The notes below the pieces were generated by a model. That model did no database searches, had not been told where the DNA came from, and worked only from the letters and a program-made list of their open reading frames with translations. From an uncultured Bacteroidia bacterium (GTDB lineage Bacteria > Bacteroidota > Bacteroidia > Bacteroidales > UBA932), in NCBI GenBank assembly GCA_902774155.1, contig CACYHF010000022.1, positions 38,519-102,518 of the forward strand: a stretch of 64,000 nt of DNA. The letters run 5' to 3'. A program made the position numbers and the translations under genes. The first letter of the stretch is position 1, and every line of letters begins with the position of its first letter. Positions 44,623-52,975 of the stretch are shown piece by piece.

Positions 44623-47600
44623 TCCTTGCTGATTTTTCCTTGTTCATCTACGTTCAGTACCACGGTGCGGGCACTTTGCAGGATTTCCTGGCTCATCATA
44701 TTTTCCCGTTCTTCCCGCTTGGCCAGTATCATCTGGAACAACTGGCGGAAGGAGTTGAAGTCCCGTTGGTAGGAGATACCGCCGCCGTGGCGTTGGCTGT
44801 TGTCCAGGAAGGAGGTGTATTGGTCGGCCGAATGGGTAAACAGTTTCACTCGCAGCGAACCGCTCCGGTTCAGCTTGATTTCGATATCAATGTCGCCCAC
44901 CACCTCGTTGGTGGAGGTGCCGCCCAGCATTTGCTTGTTGCCCACCGTGCCGTTCACGAGGACGCGGTTGTTGAAGAGCTGGGTGCTCAGAGCTACGTCG
45001 AAGATGTTGCTGCCGGTCTGGGTGGTCTGGTAATTCAGGCCCATGTCCAGCGGAATGTTCAGTTTCTCGAAGATGTTGTTGATCTGCCCGGACATGATAC
45101 TGGACATATTGGAGAAGAGGGCATCGGTTCCGCTGGTGGTGATGCCCGATTCTTCGGCCGGCAGGAAGTTGCCGGCGATGAGCAGGTACACAAACTGCTT
45201 CTGCACCTTGTCCACCGTGTTCAGGGCGCCTTCCACCTGCGCCTGCGTGGCAGGATTCAGGTCCGGGATATCGATGCTGAAATTGATTTCCGGGTTGCTC
45301 AGGCGGCCGGTGATGTTGATGCCGCAGTTCACGGTGCGGCGGCTCACGGACGATTCATCGGCGATGAGGGTGGACAGGCTGGCCTTGGTAGTGTACAGGC
45401 CCTTCACGTCCAGGTCGGTGTCCCAGACGTCGCCGTTGAAGCGGATGGTACTGCCGTCCTGGATGGTGAAACGGCGGCTTACCAGGTTCATGGCCGAGAA
45501 GAGGAAGCTTCCCTGGGTGATGTTGTAATCGCCGTTCAGGCCGAAACTGCCCGTGGCCGAGCGGCTGGTAAGTTCCACGGTACCGTTGCCCTGCGCATTA
45601 AGTGACGATTCGCTTACGTCCATATGCAGCTGCATCTGCGGCGTGGCGCGGACGCGCAGCTTGATCTGGAAGTCACTGCTCTTCTTTTTCTCCCGGGAAC
45701 GGGCCGCCATCATAACCTCGTACGGGTCTTCTTCTCCCTCGTTGGGCGCTTCCTTGAAGCTGAGCATTTCCTTGGATCGGCCGCTCCCTCCGGAGTTCAG
45801 GCCGATATGCAGTTCTCCGCTCCGGGAAGTGGTGGCATCCACGTCCAGCAGCAGGCGGTTGATGGGACCGGTGATATCGGCCCGGCCGGTGGCGGTGGCG
45901 GTGCCCCAGAGCATAGGATTCACGCCCTGCGGCAAATCCAGCACCTTCATGTCCGTGATTTGCACGTGCGTATCCATGGCGAAATCCTTGAATCCGCCCA
46001 GAAGGATGCTGCCGCTGAGTTTTCCTTTTCCGGAAAGGCCGTCGCTCAGTTTGACGTTGCGGAAGAAAAGGCCTTCGTCGTTCAGTTCCACGTCGCCGGC
46101 CATGTCGTAGGGAACGCGGGTGTAGTCCAGTTCCAGGGTGCCGTCCTCAATGCGCAGGTTCCGGCTGGACAGATGGGGTTTATCCAGCGTGCCGTCCACG
46201 CCTACCTCGCCGCTCAGATAGCCGCCGAACTGGCTGAAGAGGCTGTTCAGCAGCGGCGCGGCATAGCCCATATTGAAGTGGTCCAGCTTCACGTCGGCGT
46301 GCATGGCGCGGGTGCCGGGCTGAATAGAACCTTCACCCTGGATATTCTGACGTCCGTTGAGCTGATTCTCCACGCGGGCGACGAAGCGGCCGTTTTCCTC
46401 GTCCCAGACGCTGGAAAGGTACAGCTGGCCCATCCGGTGGCCGGCTACATACGTGGAGTCACAGGTGATGGACGACAGCAGCCCCAACGTGGGGGAGGAA
46501 GGCGAAATGATGGTGGCCTGTCCGGTGGCGTATCCTTCCAGGGAAGGCAGCGTTCCGCTGATGGTATTCACCAGGCCGATATCAAATTTATCCATCTGGA
46601 TGGAAAGGGTATCGGCCTTATGGGGAGAAATGCCTCCGTGGATGAGCAGGGTTTCGTCGTCGTGCCGGGCGGTGAGCCGCTGGATGTCCAGGTTGCCGCC
46701 GCTATAGGTGATTTCTTCCGAGGAAAGACCCCAGCCTTTGCCCTTGTAGTAGATGTTGGAGGGCAGGGCCCTGGCGGCGATGGCCAGTCCTCCTTCATCG
46801 CGCATCACATCGGCCGATAAATAGACCTGGGCCCGCGTCTGTTCCTCCTCGCCGTTGTCGAAGGTGTATCCGATACCCAGTTGATTATCATCGGCAAAGA
46901 GGGAAATCTGGTTGTTCAGGATATGGGCGCCGGACAGGGAAATCTGCTTGCCGGTGATGGTGGCGGTCTGTACCAGGTTGCCGTTGTCGAAGGACAGCAG
47001 GAAATCCTTGACGAATTTGTCGTCGTAGGCCAGGCGGCCGGACTTGATGGTGGCGGTCACCAGGCCTTCATCGTTCACCTGCAGGCGGGCACTGGTGCTC
47101 TTTTCAATGTACAGGCCGGGCACCAGGAAAGTGAGCAGTCCCTGGGCCGATTTCACATTCAGCGAAAGGTCGTAGGTGGCGCCGTTCCAGGGCTTCGGTT
47201 TCTTCTCTATCAGGGCGGGAACGTCGCGCTCCAGCACCAGGTAACGGAGATCGTTCAAGAAGGTTCCGGGGCCTTCGTCGCCCACGTAAGTGCCATCCAG
47301 GAAGCCGGACTGCAGCCGGATGCGGTTCACATTGTCGTTGGCGTGGGCCTGGAGGGTGATGTCGCCGATATCATATCGGCCGGTGCTGCTGTCCAGCGAG
47401 ATGTCGCTGATGGTCATATCGCCCAGGAAGTCTCCCTTCCGGGTGCGCAGGATGTTGGACATGGCCTGGAAGCTGATGGTGGAGCGTTCCCGCTTGTCCA
47501 GATGCAGGGCGTGGAGGTTGGCATAACCCAGCGAGGCGTAGAAACGGTAGGCGGCGTTCCGGGTGTCCGTAGACAGGTTGAACATACCCTGGAACAGGAG

Positions 47601-49184
47601 GTTCAGGTTGGGATCTGAGGCGATGATACGGCCGTCGAAGGCCTTCTGGCTATAAGTGCCCACGGCCGAGATTCCACTGTAATCGTAGCCCAGGGCGTGG
47701 AGCCGGCTGATGGACAGGGAGTCAATTCGCACCTGCATATCTCCACCACGGGGGAAAGTGGCTTCCAGCCCGCTGCACAGGCTCAGAGGGCCCAGGGAAG
47801 GGGAGCCGATGATGCGTCCCAGGTCCAGGTTCTCCGTTTCCAGTTTTCCGCCAATCCGGATAGGCTGCCGGTGTGACACGGCCCCTTGCAAAGTAATGTT
47901 GGCCGATGCCTCTCCGATGTTGGAATCCAGGTCCCCGTTGATGTACAGGCGGTTCAGCGGGCCGGTGAGACGTCCGTGGAAGTTGAAGCGTTCGCCCTGG
48001 GCCATACGGGACAGGTCCATTTGGGTGTCCGGCGCCCAGGCCTTCACGAAGCCGCCCAGTTTGTCCAGCCCGAATTCCAGCTTCTGGAGTTTGAAATCCA
48101 AACGGGTGTCTTCGGTATCCGGAAGCCCCCACATACGGCCGTGCACTTGAATCTGGACCTTGTTCTCCGGGTCTTCCAGAATCAGGTTCTCCAGATTGAA
48201 GTCGTTGACGTAGCCTTGCATCTGTCCTTCGATAGAAGCGGAAAAGCTGATGTCATTTATGCCTTGGGAGAAGTAACGGATGGTGGGCATAGACAGGAAG
48301 GAGCCGGGCTCAATATCGGCCTCCAGCCAGATGCGGTCGATGAATTCGGAATAATCGTCCAGGTGACCGTCCATGACGAACTTGTCCAAGGACAGGTCCG
48401 TTTCGTCGGCGTGCAGGCGAAGTCCGTCGATACTCACCAGGGCTTCTCCCACGTCCACGTGCCGGGCCGATGCTTCGTCCAGGGAAAAGCCGGTGTACAG
48501 TTCCCTCACTTGCAGGCGTTCCATCGTGCCGGTAACGTGATTGTCGGCCACCTCTACCTGCGTGGCCAGGAGGCCGTTTACATAGGCGGCGAAATTGTTC
48601 CAGTCAATCACGCCTTCCCCGTAACTGCGTCCTTCCTCCAGCATCTCGACCTGCTTGACGGGATTGAACATATGGAAGGTGAAATCTTTCACTTCCACGG
48701 CTTTGGCACTGATGAGCCGGCCCCAGGAAGGCGGTTCTTTGTCGGAGTCCGATTTGAGCTTATAGTCCAGTACCCGGTATAGGTTCATGGTTAATCCGTT
48801 CCGCGCCGTGGAATCCGGCTCATAGACCAGGTTGAACTGGCCTCCGTCCAGTTTCAGCCGTTTTACGTGGGCCATCTTGCCGCGCAGGAGACCTCCCAGG
48901 GAGAATTTGGCCGTGAGGTTCTTCACGTAGATGACGGTGTCCAAGTCTGCGGCAATGGGATTCGGGTCTTTCAGCAGGATATCCTCCAGCACCAGAGCGT
49001 CGAAAGGCCGAAGGGTGAGGTTGCCGATTTCCACCTGGGCGGGGAGACGGTCCTCCAGTTTTTCCGCTACCCAGCGGGCCAGTGTGGTCTGGATCTTGGG
49101 CGACTGAATGGCTACCAATCCCGCCAGAAACAGCAGGATGACGAAGCCCAGCAGCCAGGCCAATATTTTGAGGAGTCGTCTCAT
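44619..49184 (-). CDS. tamB: TamB-like translocation/assembly module (DUF490)
   Basis: A 1521-residue AsmA/TamB-type protein. The start at 49184 precedes a single N-terminal membrane anchor (ILAWLLGFVILLFLAGLVAI), then QSPKIQTTLARWVAEKLEDR. The long middle is repetitive beta structure (lipid-transport groove type). The C-terminal DUF490 domain has SLNAQGNGTVELTSRSATG, INFSIDIPDLNPATQAQVEG and VGDIDIEIKLNRSGSLRVKL. It is expected to span the periplasm and assist outer-membrane biogenesis or phospholipid transport. It heads a tightly overlapping operon with a methyltransferase and mtaB. Confidence 0.9.
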   Translation of the reverse strand: MRRLLKILAWLLGFVILLFLAGLVAIQSPKIQTTLARWVAEKLEDRLPAQVEIGNLTLRPFDALVLEDILLKDPNPIAADLDTVIYVKNLTAKFSLGGLLRGKMAHVKRLKLDGGQFNLVYEPDSTARNGLTMNLYRVLDYKLKSDSDKEPPSWGRLISAKAVEVKDFTFHMFNPVKQVEMLEEGRSYGEGVIDWNNFAAYVNGLLATQVEVADNHVTGTMERLQVRELYTGFSLDEASARHVDVGEALVSIDGLRLHADETDLSLDKFVMDGHLDDYSEFIDRIWLEADIEPGSFLSMPTIRYFSQGINDISFSASIEGQMQGYVNDFNLENLILEDPENKVQIQVHGRMWGLPDTEDTRLDFKLQKLEFGLDKLGGFVKAWAPDTQMDLSRMAQGERFNFHGRLTGPLNRLYINGDLDSNIGEASANITLQGAVSHRQPIRIGGKLETENLDLGRIIGSPSLGPLSLCSGLEATFPRGGDMQVRIDSLSISRLHALGYDYSGISAVGTYSQKAFDGRIIASDPNLNLLFQGMFNLSTDTRNAAYRFYASLGYANLHALHLDKRERSTISFQAMSNILRTRKGDFLGDMTISDISLDSSTGRYDIGDITLQAHANDNVNRIRLQSGFLDGTYVGDEGPGTFLNDLRYLVLERDVPALIEKKPKPWNGATYDLSLNVKSAQGLLTFLVPGLYIEKSTSARLQVNDEGLVTATIKSGRLAYDDKFVKDFLLSFDNGNLVQTATITGKQISLSGAHILNNQISLFADDNQLGIGYTFDNGEEEQTRAQVYLSADVMRDEGGLAIAARALPSNIYYKGKGWGLSSEEITYSGGNLDIQRLTARHDDETLLIHGGISPHKADTLSIQMDKFDIGLVNTISGTLPSLEGYATGQATIISPSSPTLGLLSSITCDSTYVAGHRMGQLYLSSVWDEENGRFVARVENQLNGRQNIQGEGSIQPGTRAMHADVKLDHFNMGYAAPLLNSLFSQFGGYLSGEVGVDGTLDKPHLSSRNLRIEDGTLELDYTRVPYDMAGDVELNDEGLFFRNVKLSDGLSGKGKLSGSILLGGFKDFAMDTHVQITDMKVLDLPQGVNPMLWGTATATGRADITGPINRLLLDVDATTSRSGELHIGLNSGGSGRSKEMLSFKEAPNEGEEDPYEVMMAARSREKKKSSDFQIKLRVRATPQMQLHMDVSESSLNAQGNGTVELTSRSATGSFGLNGDYNITQGSFLFSAMNLVSRRFTIQDGSTIRFNGDVWDTDLDVKGLYTTKASLSTLIADESSVSRRTVNCGINITGRLSNPEINFSIDIPDLNPATQAQVEGALNTVDKVQKQFVYLLIAGNFLPAEESGITTSGTDALFSNMSSIMSGQINNIFEKLNIPLDMGLNYQTTQTGSNIFDVALSTQLFNNRVLVNGTVGNKQMLGGTSTNEVVGDIDIEIKLNRSGSLRVKLFTHSADQYTSFLDNSQRHGGGISYQRDFNSFRQLFQMILAKREERENMMSQEILQSARTVVLNVDEQGKISKE

Positions 49185-49191
49185 TAACCTA

Positions 49192-49199
49192 CAAAAATA
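49192..49199 (-). promoter_or_regulatory. -7 box (TATTTTTG) of the tamB operon
   Basis: A TAnnTTTG match ending seven bases before the tamB ATG, facing the tsaD box at 49212-49219. Confidence 0.5.
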
Positions 49200-49211
49200 G
49201 TAATTTATTAC

Positions 49212-49219
49212 TATCTTTG
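49212..49219 (+). promoter_or_regulatory. -7 box (TATCTTTG) of tsaD
   Basis: A TAnnTTTG match in the short divergent gap between tamB and tsaD. Confidence 0.5.
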
Positions 49220-49245
49220 CAATCGGTTTTTTGATGGCATCCAGC

Positions 49246-50268
49246 ATGGCAGACCTTATTCTTGGCATAGAATCTTCCTGTGACGATACATCGGCTGCAG
49301 TTGTGGCCGACAACGTGCTGTTGTCCAATGTGATTGCCTCTCAGCAGGTTCACAAGGACTTTGGCGGCGTGGTGCCGGAGTTGGCTTCCCGGGCGCACGA
49401 GCAGAATATCGTACCCGTGGTGTCGGAGGCGCTCCGCCGGGCCGGCGTCCGTGCTTCGGACTTATCGGCCATTGCTTTCACCCGCGGCCCAGGCCTTCTG
49501 GGTTCGCTGTTGGTGGGCACTTCCTTTGCCAAGGCGCTGGCCCTTTCCCTGGATATTCCGCTGGTGATGGTGAACCATTTGCAGGGGCATATCCTGGCCA
49601 GTTTCATCCGGCAGCCGGATGTTCCCGTGCGGGAGCCTACCTTCCCGTATCTGTGCCTGCTGGTTTCCGGAGGCAATTCCCAGATTGTGCGGGTAGACAG
49701 TCCGCTGGAGTATACCATCCTGGGCCAGACCATCGACGATGCCGTAGGCGAGGCCTTCGACAAGTGCTCCAAGATGCTGGGCCTGGGCTATCCCGGCGGC
49801 CCGGTGATCGACCGTCTGGCCAAGCAGGGGAATCCGGACCGCTTTCAGTTTGCCAAACCCAATATCCCCGGCCTGGACTACAGCTTTTCCGGCGTGAAAA
49901 CATCCCTGCTGTATTTTGTGCGGGACCAGATGGCGCTGGATCCATCTTTCCTGGAGAACAACAAGGAAGACCTCTGCGCCAGTTTCCAGAAAACGCTCAT
50001 CGACGTTCTCATGGGCAAACTGATCCGCGCCGCCAAGGAAACCCGTATCCGGGAAATCACCATCGGCGGCGGTGTATCGGCCAACAGCGGCCTGCGGGCG
50101 CGCATGCTGGAGGAAGGCGCAAAGCGGCACTGGAACGTGTATTTGCCCGAGTTTAAGTTCACCACAGACAATGCGGCTATGATTGCCGTGGCCGGCTGGT
50201 TCCAGTACAAAGCCGGTGTACGCACTCCGCTGGACGTAGCTCCCGTCTCCCGCCTGGCCGATTTCTAG
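49246..50268 (+). CDS. tsaD: tRNA N6-adenosine threonylcarbamoyltransferase TsaD
   Basis: A 340-residue TsaD, which transfers the threonylcarbamoyl group to A37 of tRNA. It has ILGIESSCDDTSAAVV, the metal-binding VNHLQGH, YLCLLVSGGNSQIVRV, the DDAVGEAFDKC loop and a late VSANSGLR / TTDNAAMIA. I prefer the ATG at 49246 (MADLILG); 49234 is an alternative that would add four residues. Its product t6A is the substrate modified by MtaB, encoded nearby. Its stop overlaps that of the convergent FAD gene within CTAG. Confidence 0.96.
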   Translation: MADLILGIESSCDDTSAAVVADNVLLSNVIASQQVHKDFGGVVPELASRAHEQNIVPVVSEALRRAGVRASDLSAIAFTRGPGLLGSLLVGTSFAKALALSLDIPLVMVNHLQGHILASFIRQPDVPVREPTFPYLCLLVSGGNSQIVRVDSPLEYTILGQTIDDAVGEAFDKCSKMLGLGYPGGPVIDRLAKQGNPDRFQFAKPNIPGLDYSFSGVKTSLLYFVRDQMALDPSFLENNKEDLCASFQKTLIDVLMGKLIRAAKETRIREITIGGGVSANSGLRARMLEEGAKRHWNVYLPEFKFTTDNAAMIAVAGWFQYKAGVRTPLDVAPVSRLADF

Positions 50269-51809
50269 CTGCCAGCGGCCACGGCGCAGTTGATGCCGTC
50301 CAGGGCCGAGGAGACGATGCCGCCGGCGTAACCGGCACCTTCCCCGCAGGGGTAGAGGCCGGGAACGTCTATGTGCTCCAGCGTTTCGGGATTCCGGGGC
50401 AGGCGTACCGGCGAAGAGGTGCGGGATTCCACACCCAGCAGCAGGGCGTCGTTGGTGTAATACCCGCGCATGGAACGTTCTACCACGGGGAACACTTTCC
50501 GCAGGCGGGAGGCCACGTGCTCCGGCAGCAATTCATGCAGGGGGGCCGATAAAGCCCCGGGGTGGTAGGATGTCTTGGGTAAATCTTTGGAAATGAGGCC
50601 CCTGCAGAAGTCTTTCATGCGTTGGGCAGGAGCGGTATAAGGATGCCGCGCTCCATGCTCCTTCGCGTAGCGGTACATAGCCCGTTCCACATCCCGCTGG
50701 AAATCCATAAGGGCGAAGGGGCCAACATACTGGGCCGGCTGGTCGCCGGGTTCTATCTGCACCACCACGCCGGCGTTGGCCCACTTGGAGTTACGGGCGG
50801 CGTTGGACATACCGTTTAACACCACGGTTTCCTCCTCTGTGGAAGAAGGCACCAGAATGCCGCCGGGACACATGCAGAAAGAGAAAACGCCCCGACCATC
50901 CACCTGCTGGACGAAAGCATATTCTGCCGTGGGCATAAACGGCTGATACTTGCCGTGATAGCGAATCTGGTTAATGAGCCACTGCGGGTGCTCAACCCGT
51001 ACGCCCAGGGCAAATCCCTTGGCCTCCAGCGTCCATCCTTTGGCCTGGAACAGTTCATAGATATCCCTGGCCGAATGACCGGTGGCCAGAATAATTTTCT
51101 GAGCTGTGAACTGCCGGGAACCGGCCTTCACGGCGAAGCTGCCATCGGCCTGCCGGACGATGTCCGTGACCCGGCTGTCGAAATGGTATTCCCCGCCATG
51201 GTCTTCGATGCACTGGCGGATGTTTTTCACCACTTCCGGCAAACGGTCCGTGCCGATGTGCGGATGCGCATCGATGAGGATGTCCGGATGCGCCCCAAAA
51301 GCCACCAGCTGGTACAGTACTTCCCGGATGTCGCCGCGTTTGGAGGAGCGGGTATAGAGCTTTCCGTCGCTGAATGCGCCCGCGCCGCCTTCCCCGTAGC
51401 AATAATTGGAATCCGGGTCCAGCACGCCTTGCACCGAGAGTTTGGCCATGTCCACCTTACGGCGTTCCACGTCCTTTCCCCGTTCCAGCACGATGGGCTT
51501 CAGGCCCAGCTGCAGCAGTTTCAAAGCGGCGAACATACCCGCGGGACCGGCCCCCACCACAATCACCGGCGGGGCATCGTGCACGTCCAGATAAGGCGCT
51601 ACTTTATACGGTTCATAGGGCTCGTTATCCCGGTAAGCCTGCACCTGGTAACGATACAGGATCTCCTGCCGGGCATCCACGCTGCGGCGCACCACTTCTA
51701 CGTGCCCCACCTTCTCCGGCCGTACGCCTAAAGCTTTGGCGGCCGCCTCCTGTAACTGGGCGGCCGTCAATTCCTTACCGATTTTCTGGGCTAGTTCGAA
51801 TGATTTCAT
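50265..51809 (-). CDS. FAD-dependent oxidoreductase (uncharacterised dehydrogenase family)
   Basis: A 514-residue flavoprotein. The N-terminal ~75 residues form a small alpha/beta domain (LTAAQLQEAAAKALGVRPEK). A Rossmann FAD motif follows (VIVVGAGPAGMFAALKLLQL), then ERGKDVERR, GEGGAGAFSDGKLYTR and IILATGHSARDIYELF. The C-terminal end YPCGEGAGYAGGIVSSALDG is the second FAD contact. It matches a conserved bacterial family annotated only as FAD-dependent protein; its substrate is not known. The start at 51809 overlaps the ROK gene stop by four bases. Confidence 0.88.
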   Translation of the reverse strand: MKSFELAQKIGKELTAAQLQEAAAKALGVRPEKVGHVEVVRRSVDARQEILYRYQVQAYRDNEPYEPYKVAPYLDVHDAPPVIVVGAGPAGMFAALKLLQLGLKPIVLERGKDVERRKVDMAKLSVQGVLDPDSNYCYGEGGAGAFSDGKLYTRSSKRGDIREVLYQLVAFGAHPDILIDAHPHIGTDRLPEVVKNIRQCIEDHGGEYHFDSRVTDIVRQADGSFAVKAGSRQFTAQKIILATGHSARDIYELFQAKGWTLEAKGFALGVRVEHPQWLINQIRYHGKYQPFMPTAEYAFVQQVDGRGVFSFCMCPGGILVPSSTEEETVVLNGMSNAARNSKWANAGVVVQIEPGDQPAQYVGPFALMDFQRDVERAMYRYAKEHGARHPYTAPAQRMKDFCRGLISKDLPKTSYHPGALSAPLHELLPEHVASRLRKVFPVVERSMRGYYTNDALLLGVESRTSSPVRLPRNPETLEHIDVPGLYPCGEGAGYAGGIVSSALDGINCAVAAGS

Positions 51810-52912
51810 GCGTCCAGCTGGGCCAGGGCGAAGTCGTACGCGCCTACGGAGATGGCGGTAGAGGTGCCGATCTTGTCGATGCAAATACCGATACGCTTCT
51901 GGGGATCGTAGGTGACGGTCTTCTCCGTGCCGTAAATCTTCAGCTCGCGGGCTTCACCCTTCGCGAAAGCAGCGAATTCGGCTTCGTCGTCCAGATTGTA
52001 CACTTTCATCTGCACACGCTGCAGGACGTCTCCGGAAAGGGTGCGGACCGTGCCGCGCATCTCTTCCAGAAGGCTGGGCATGAAGAACTTGGCCGATGCG
52101 GAGATGCCGCCACCAATGACCACGATACCGTCCATCAGCTGGGCAGCGGTGGCAATGGCCAGGCCGGCCACGTGACCCAGTTCCGCAAAAGCGGCCAGGG
52201 CGGCCTTCTGGTTGCCGGGACGCTTTCCATCGGCGATGTCGTAGATGTCCTTGGGCGTGAGACTGGCATCCTGTACGCCGGATTGTTCCGCGTACACGCG
52301 CTTGACGGCCCGGATGGCTACGCTGTCTTCCAGAATAACGCCGCCGATATGCGGGTTGGGCAGGCAGTAAGTTTCCACGCAGGAATTGTCGCCGCGGTTC
52401 AGCTGGCCGTTAATCACGCAGCCGATGCCGAAACCAGTGCCGAACGTGTAGCCGATCAGATTATTGAAACGCTTGGAGCTGCCGGCGGCAGCCAGTTTAT
52501 CGTTTACCTCGGGAAGGGCGCCGCTCAAGGCCTCACCAAAGGCGAAAAGGTCACCGTCATTGTTGATAAACACCGGAATACCAAACACTTCCTTCAGGTA
52601 CGGACCCAGCGCCACACCGTCACGGAACGAGGGAAAATTGGGCAGGAAACCGCCGATGATGCCAGCCGGATAATCGGCCGGACCGGGGAAGGCGAAGCTG
52701 ATGGCTTCCGGCTTTACATCTCCCAGCAGGTTGATGATGGTCTTGAAGCCGGTGACCATGGTTTCCAGGCAAAGGTCCAGGTTATTGGCGTTGGAAGGAA
52801 GGGTAATGGTGTCCAGGATGAACTCTTCTCCCTTCATAGCGTTGAAACGCAACGAGTTGCCGCCCGCATCCAGGGTCAGGACCACCCGCTTGTCATTTTT
52901 GTATTTTCCCAT
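51806..52912 (-). CDS. ROK-family sugar kinase / regulator-like protein
   Basis: A 368-residue ROK-fold protein. The start at 52912 (MGKYKNDKRVVLTLDAGG) is favoured over an upstream ATG that adds unrelated residues. The phosphate loop is LTLDAGGNSLRF, followed by AFPGPADYPAGIIGG, FINNDGDLFAFGEAL (catalytic-type Asp in NND) and YTFGTGFGIGCVING. The CxCGxxGC zinc motif of classic ROK glucokinases is not seen near CVETYCLPNPHIGG. No HTH precedes the kinase domain, so a kinase is more likely than a repressor. It is coupled to the FAD gene. Confidence 0.82.
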   Translation of the reverse strand: MGKYKNDKRVVLTLDAGGNSLRFNAMKGEEFILDTITLPSNANNLDLCLETMVTGFKTIINLLGDVKPEAISFAFPGPADYPAGIIGGFLPNFPSFRDGVALGPYLKEVFGIPVFINNDGDLFAFGEALSGALPEVNDKLAAAGSSKRFNNLIGYTFGTGFGIGCVINGQLNRGDNSCVETYCLPNPHIGGVILEDSVAIRAVKRVYAEQSGVQDASLTPKDIYDIADGKRPGNQKAALAAFAELGHVAGLAIATAAQLMDGIVVIGGGISASAKFFMPSLLEEMRGTVRTLSGDVLQRVQMKVYNLDDEAEFAAFAKGEARELKIYGTEKTVTYDPQKRIGICIDKIGTSTAISVGAYDFALAQLDA

Positions 52913-52975
52913 AGGTATGTATTGGTTATTATTGTTCCAGTTTCCAAATATCGGAAAAAATGCCGATAAATGCAA

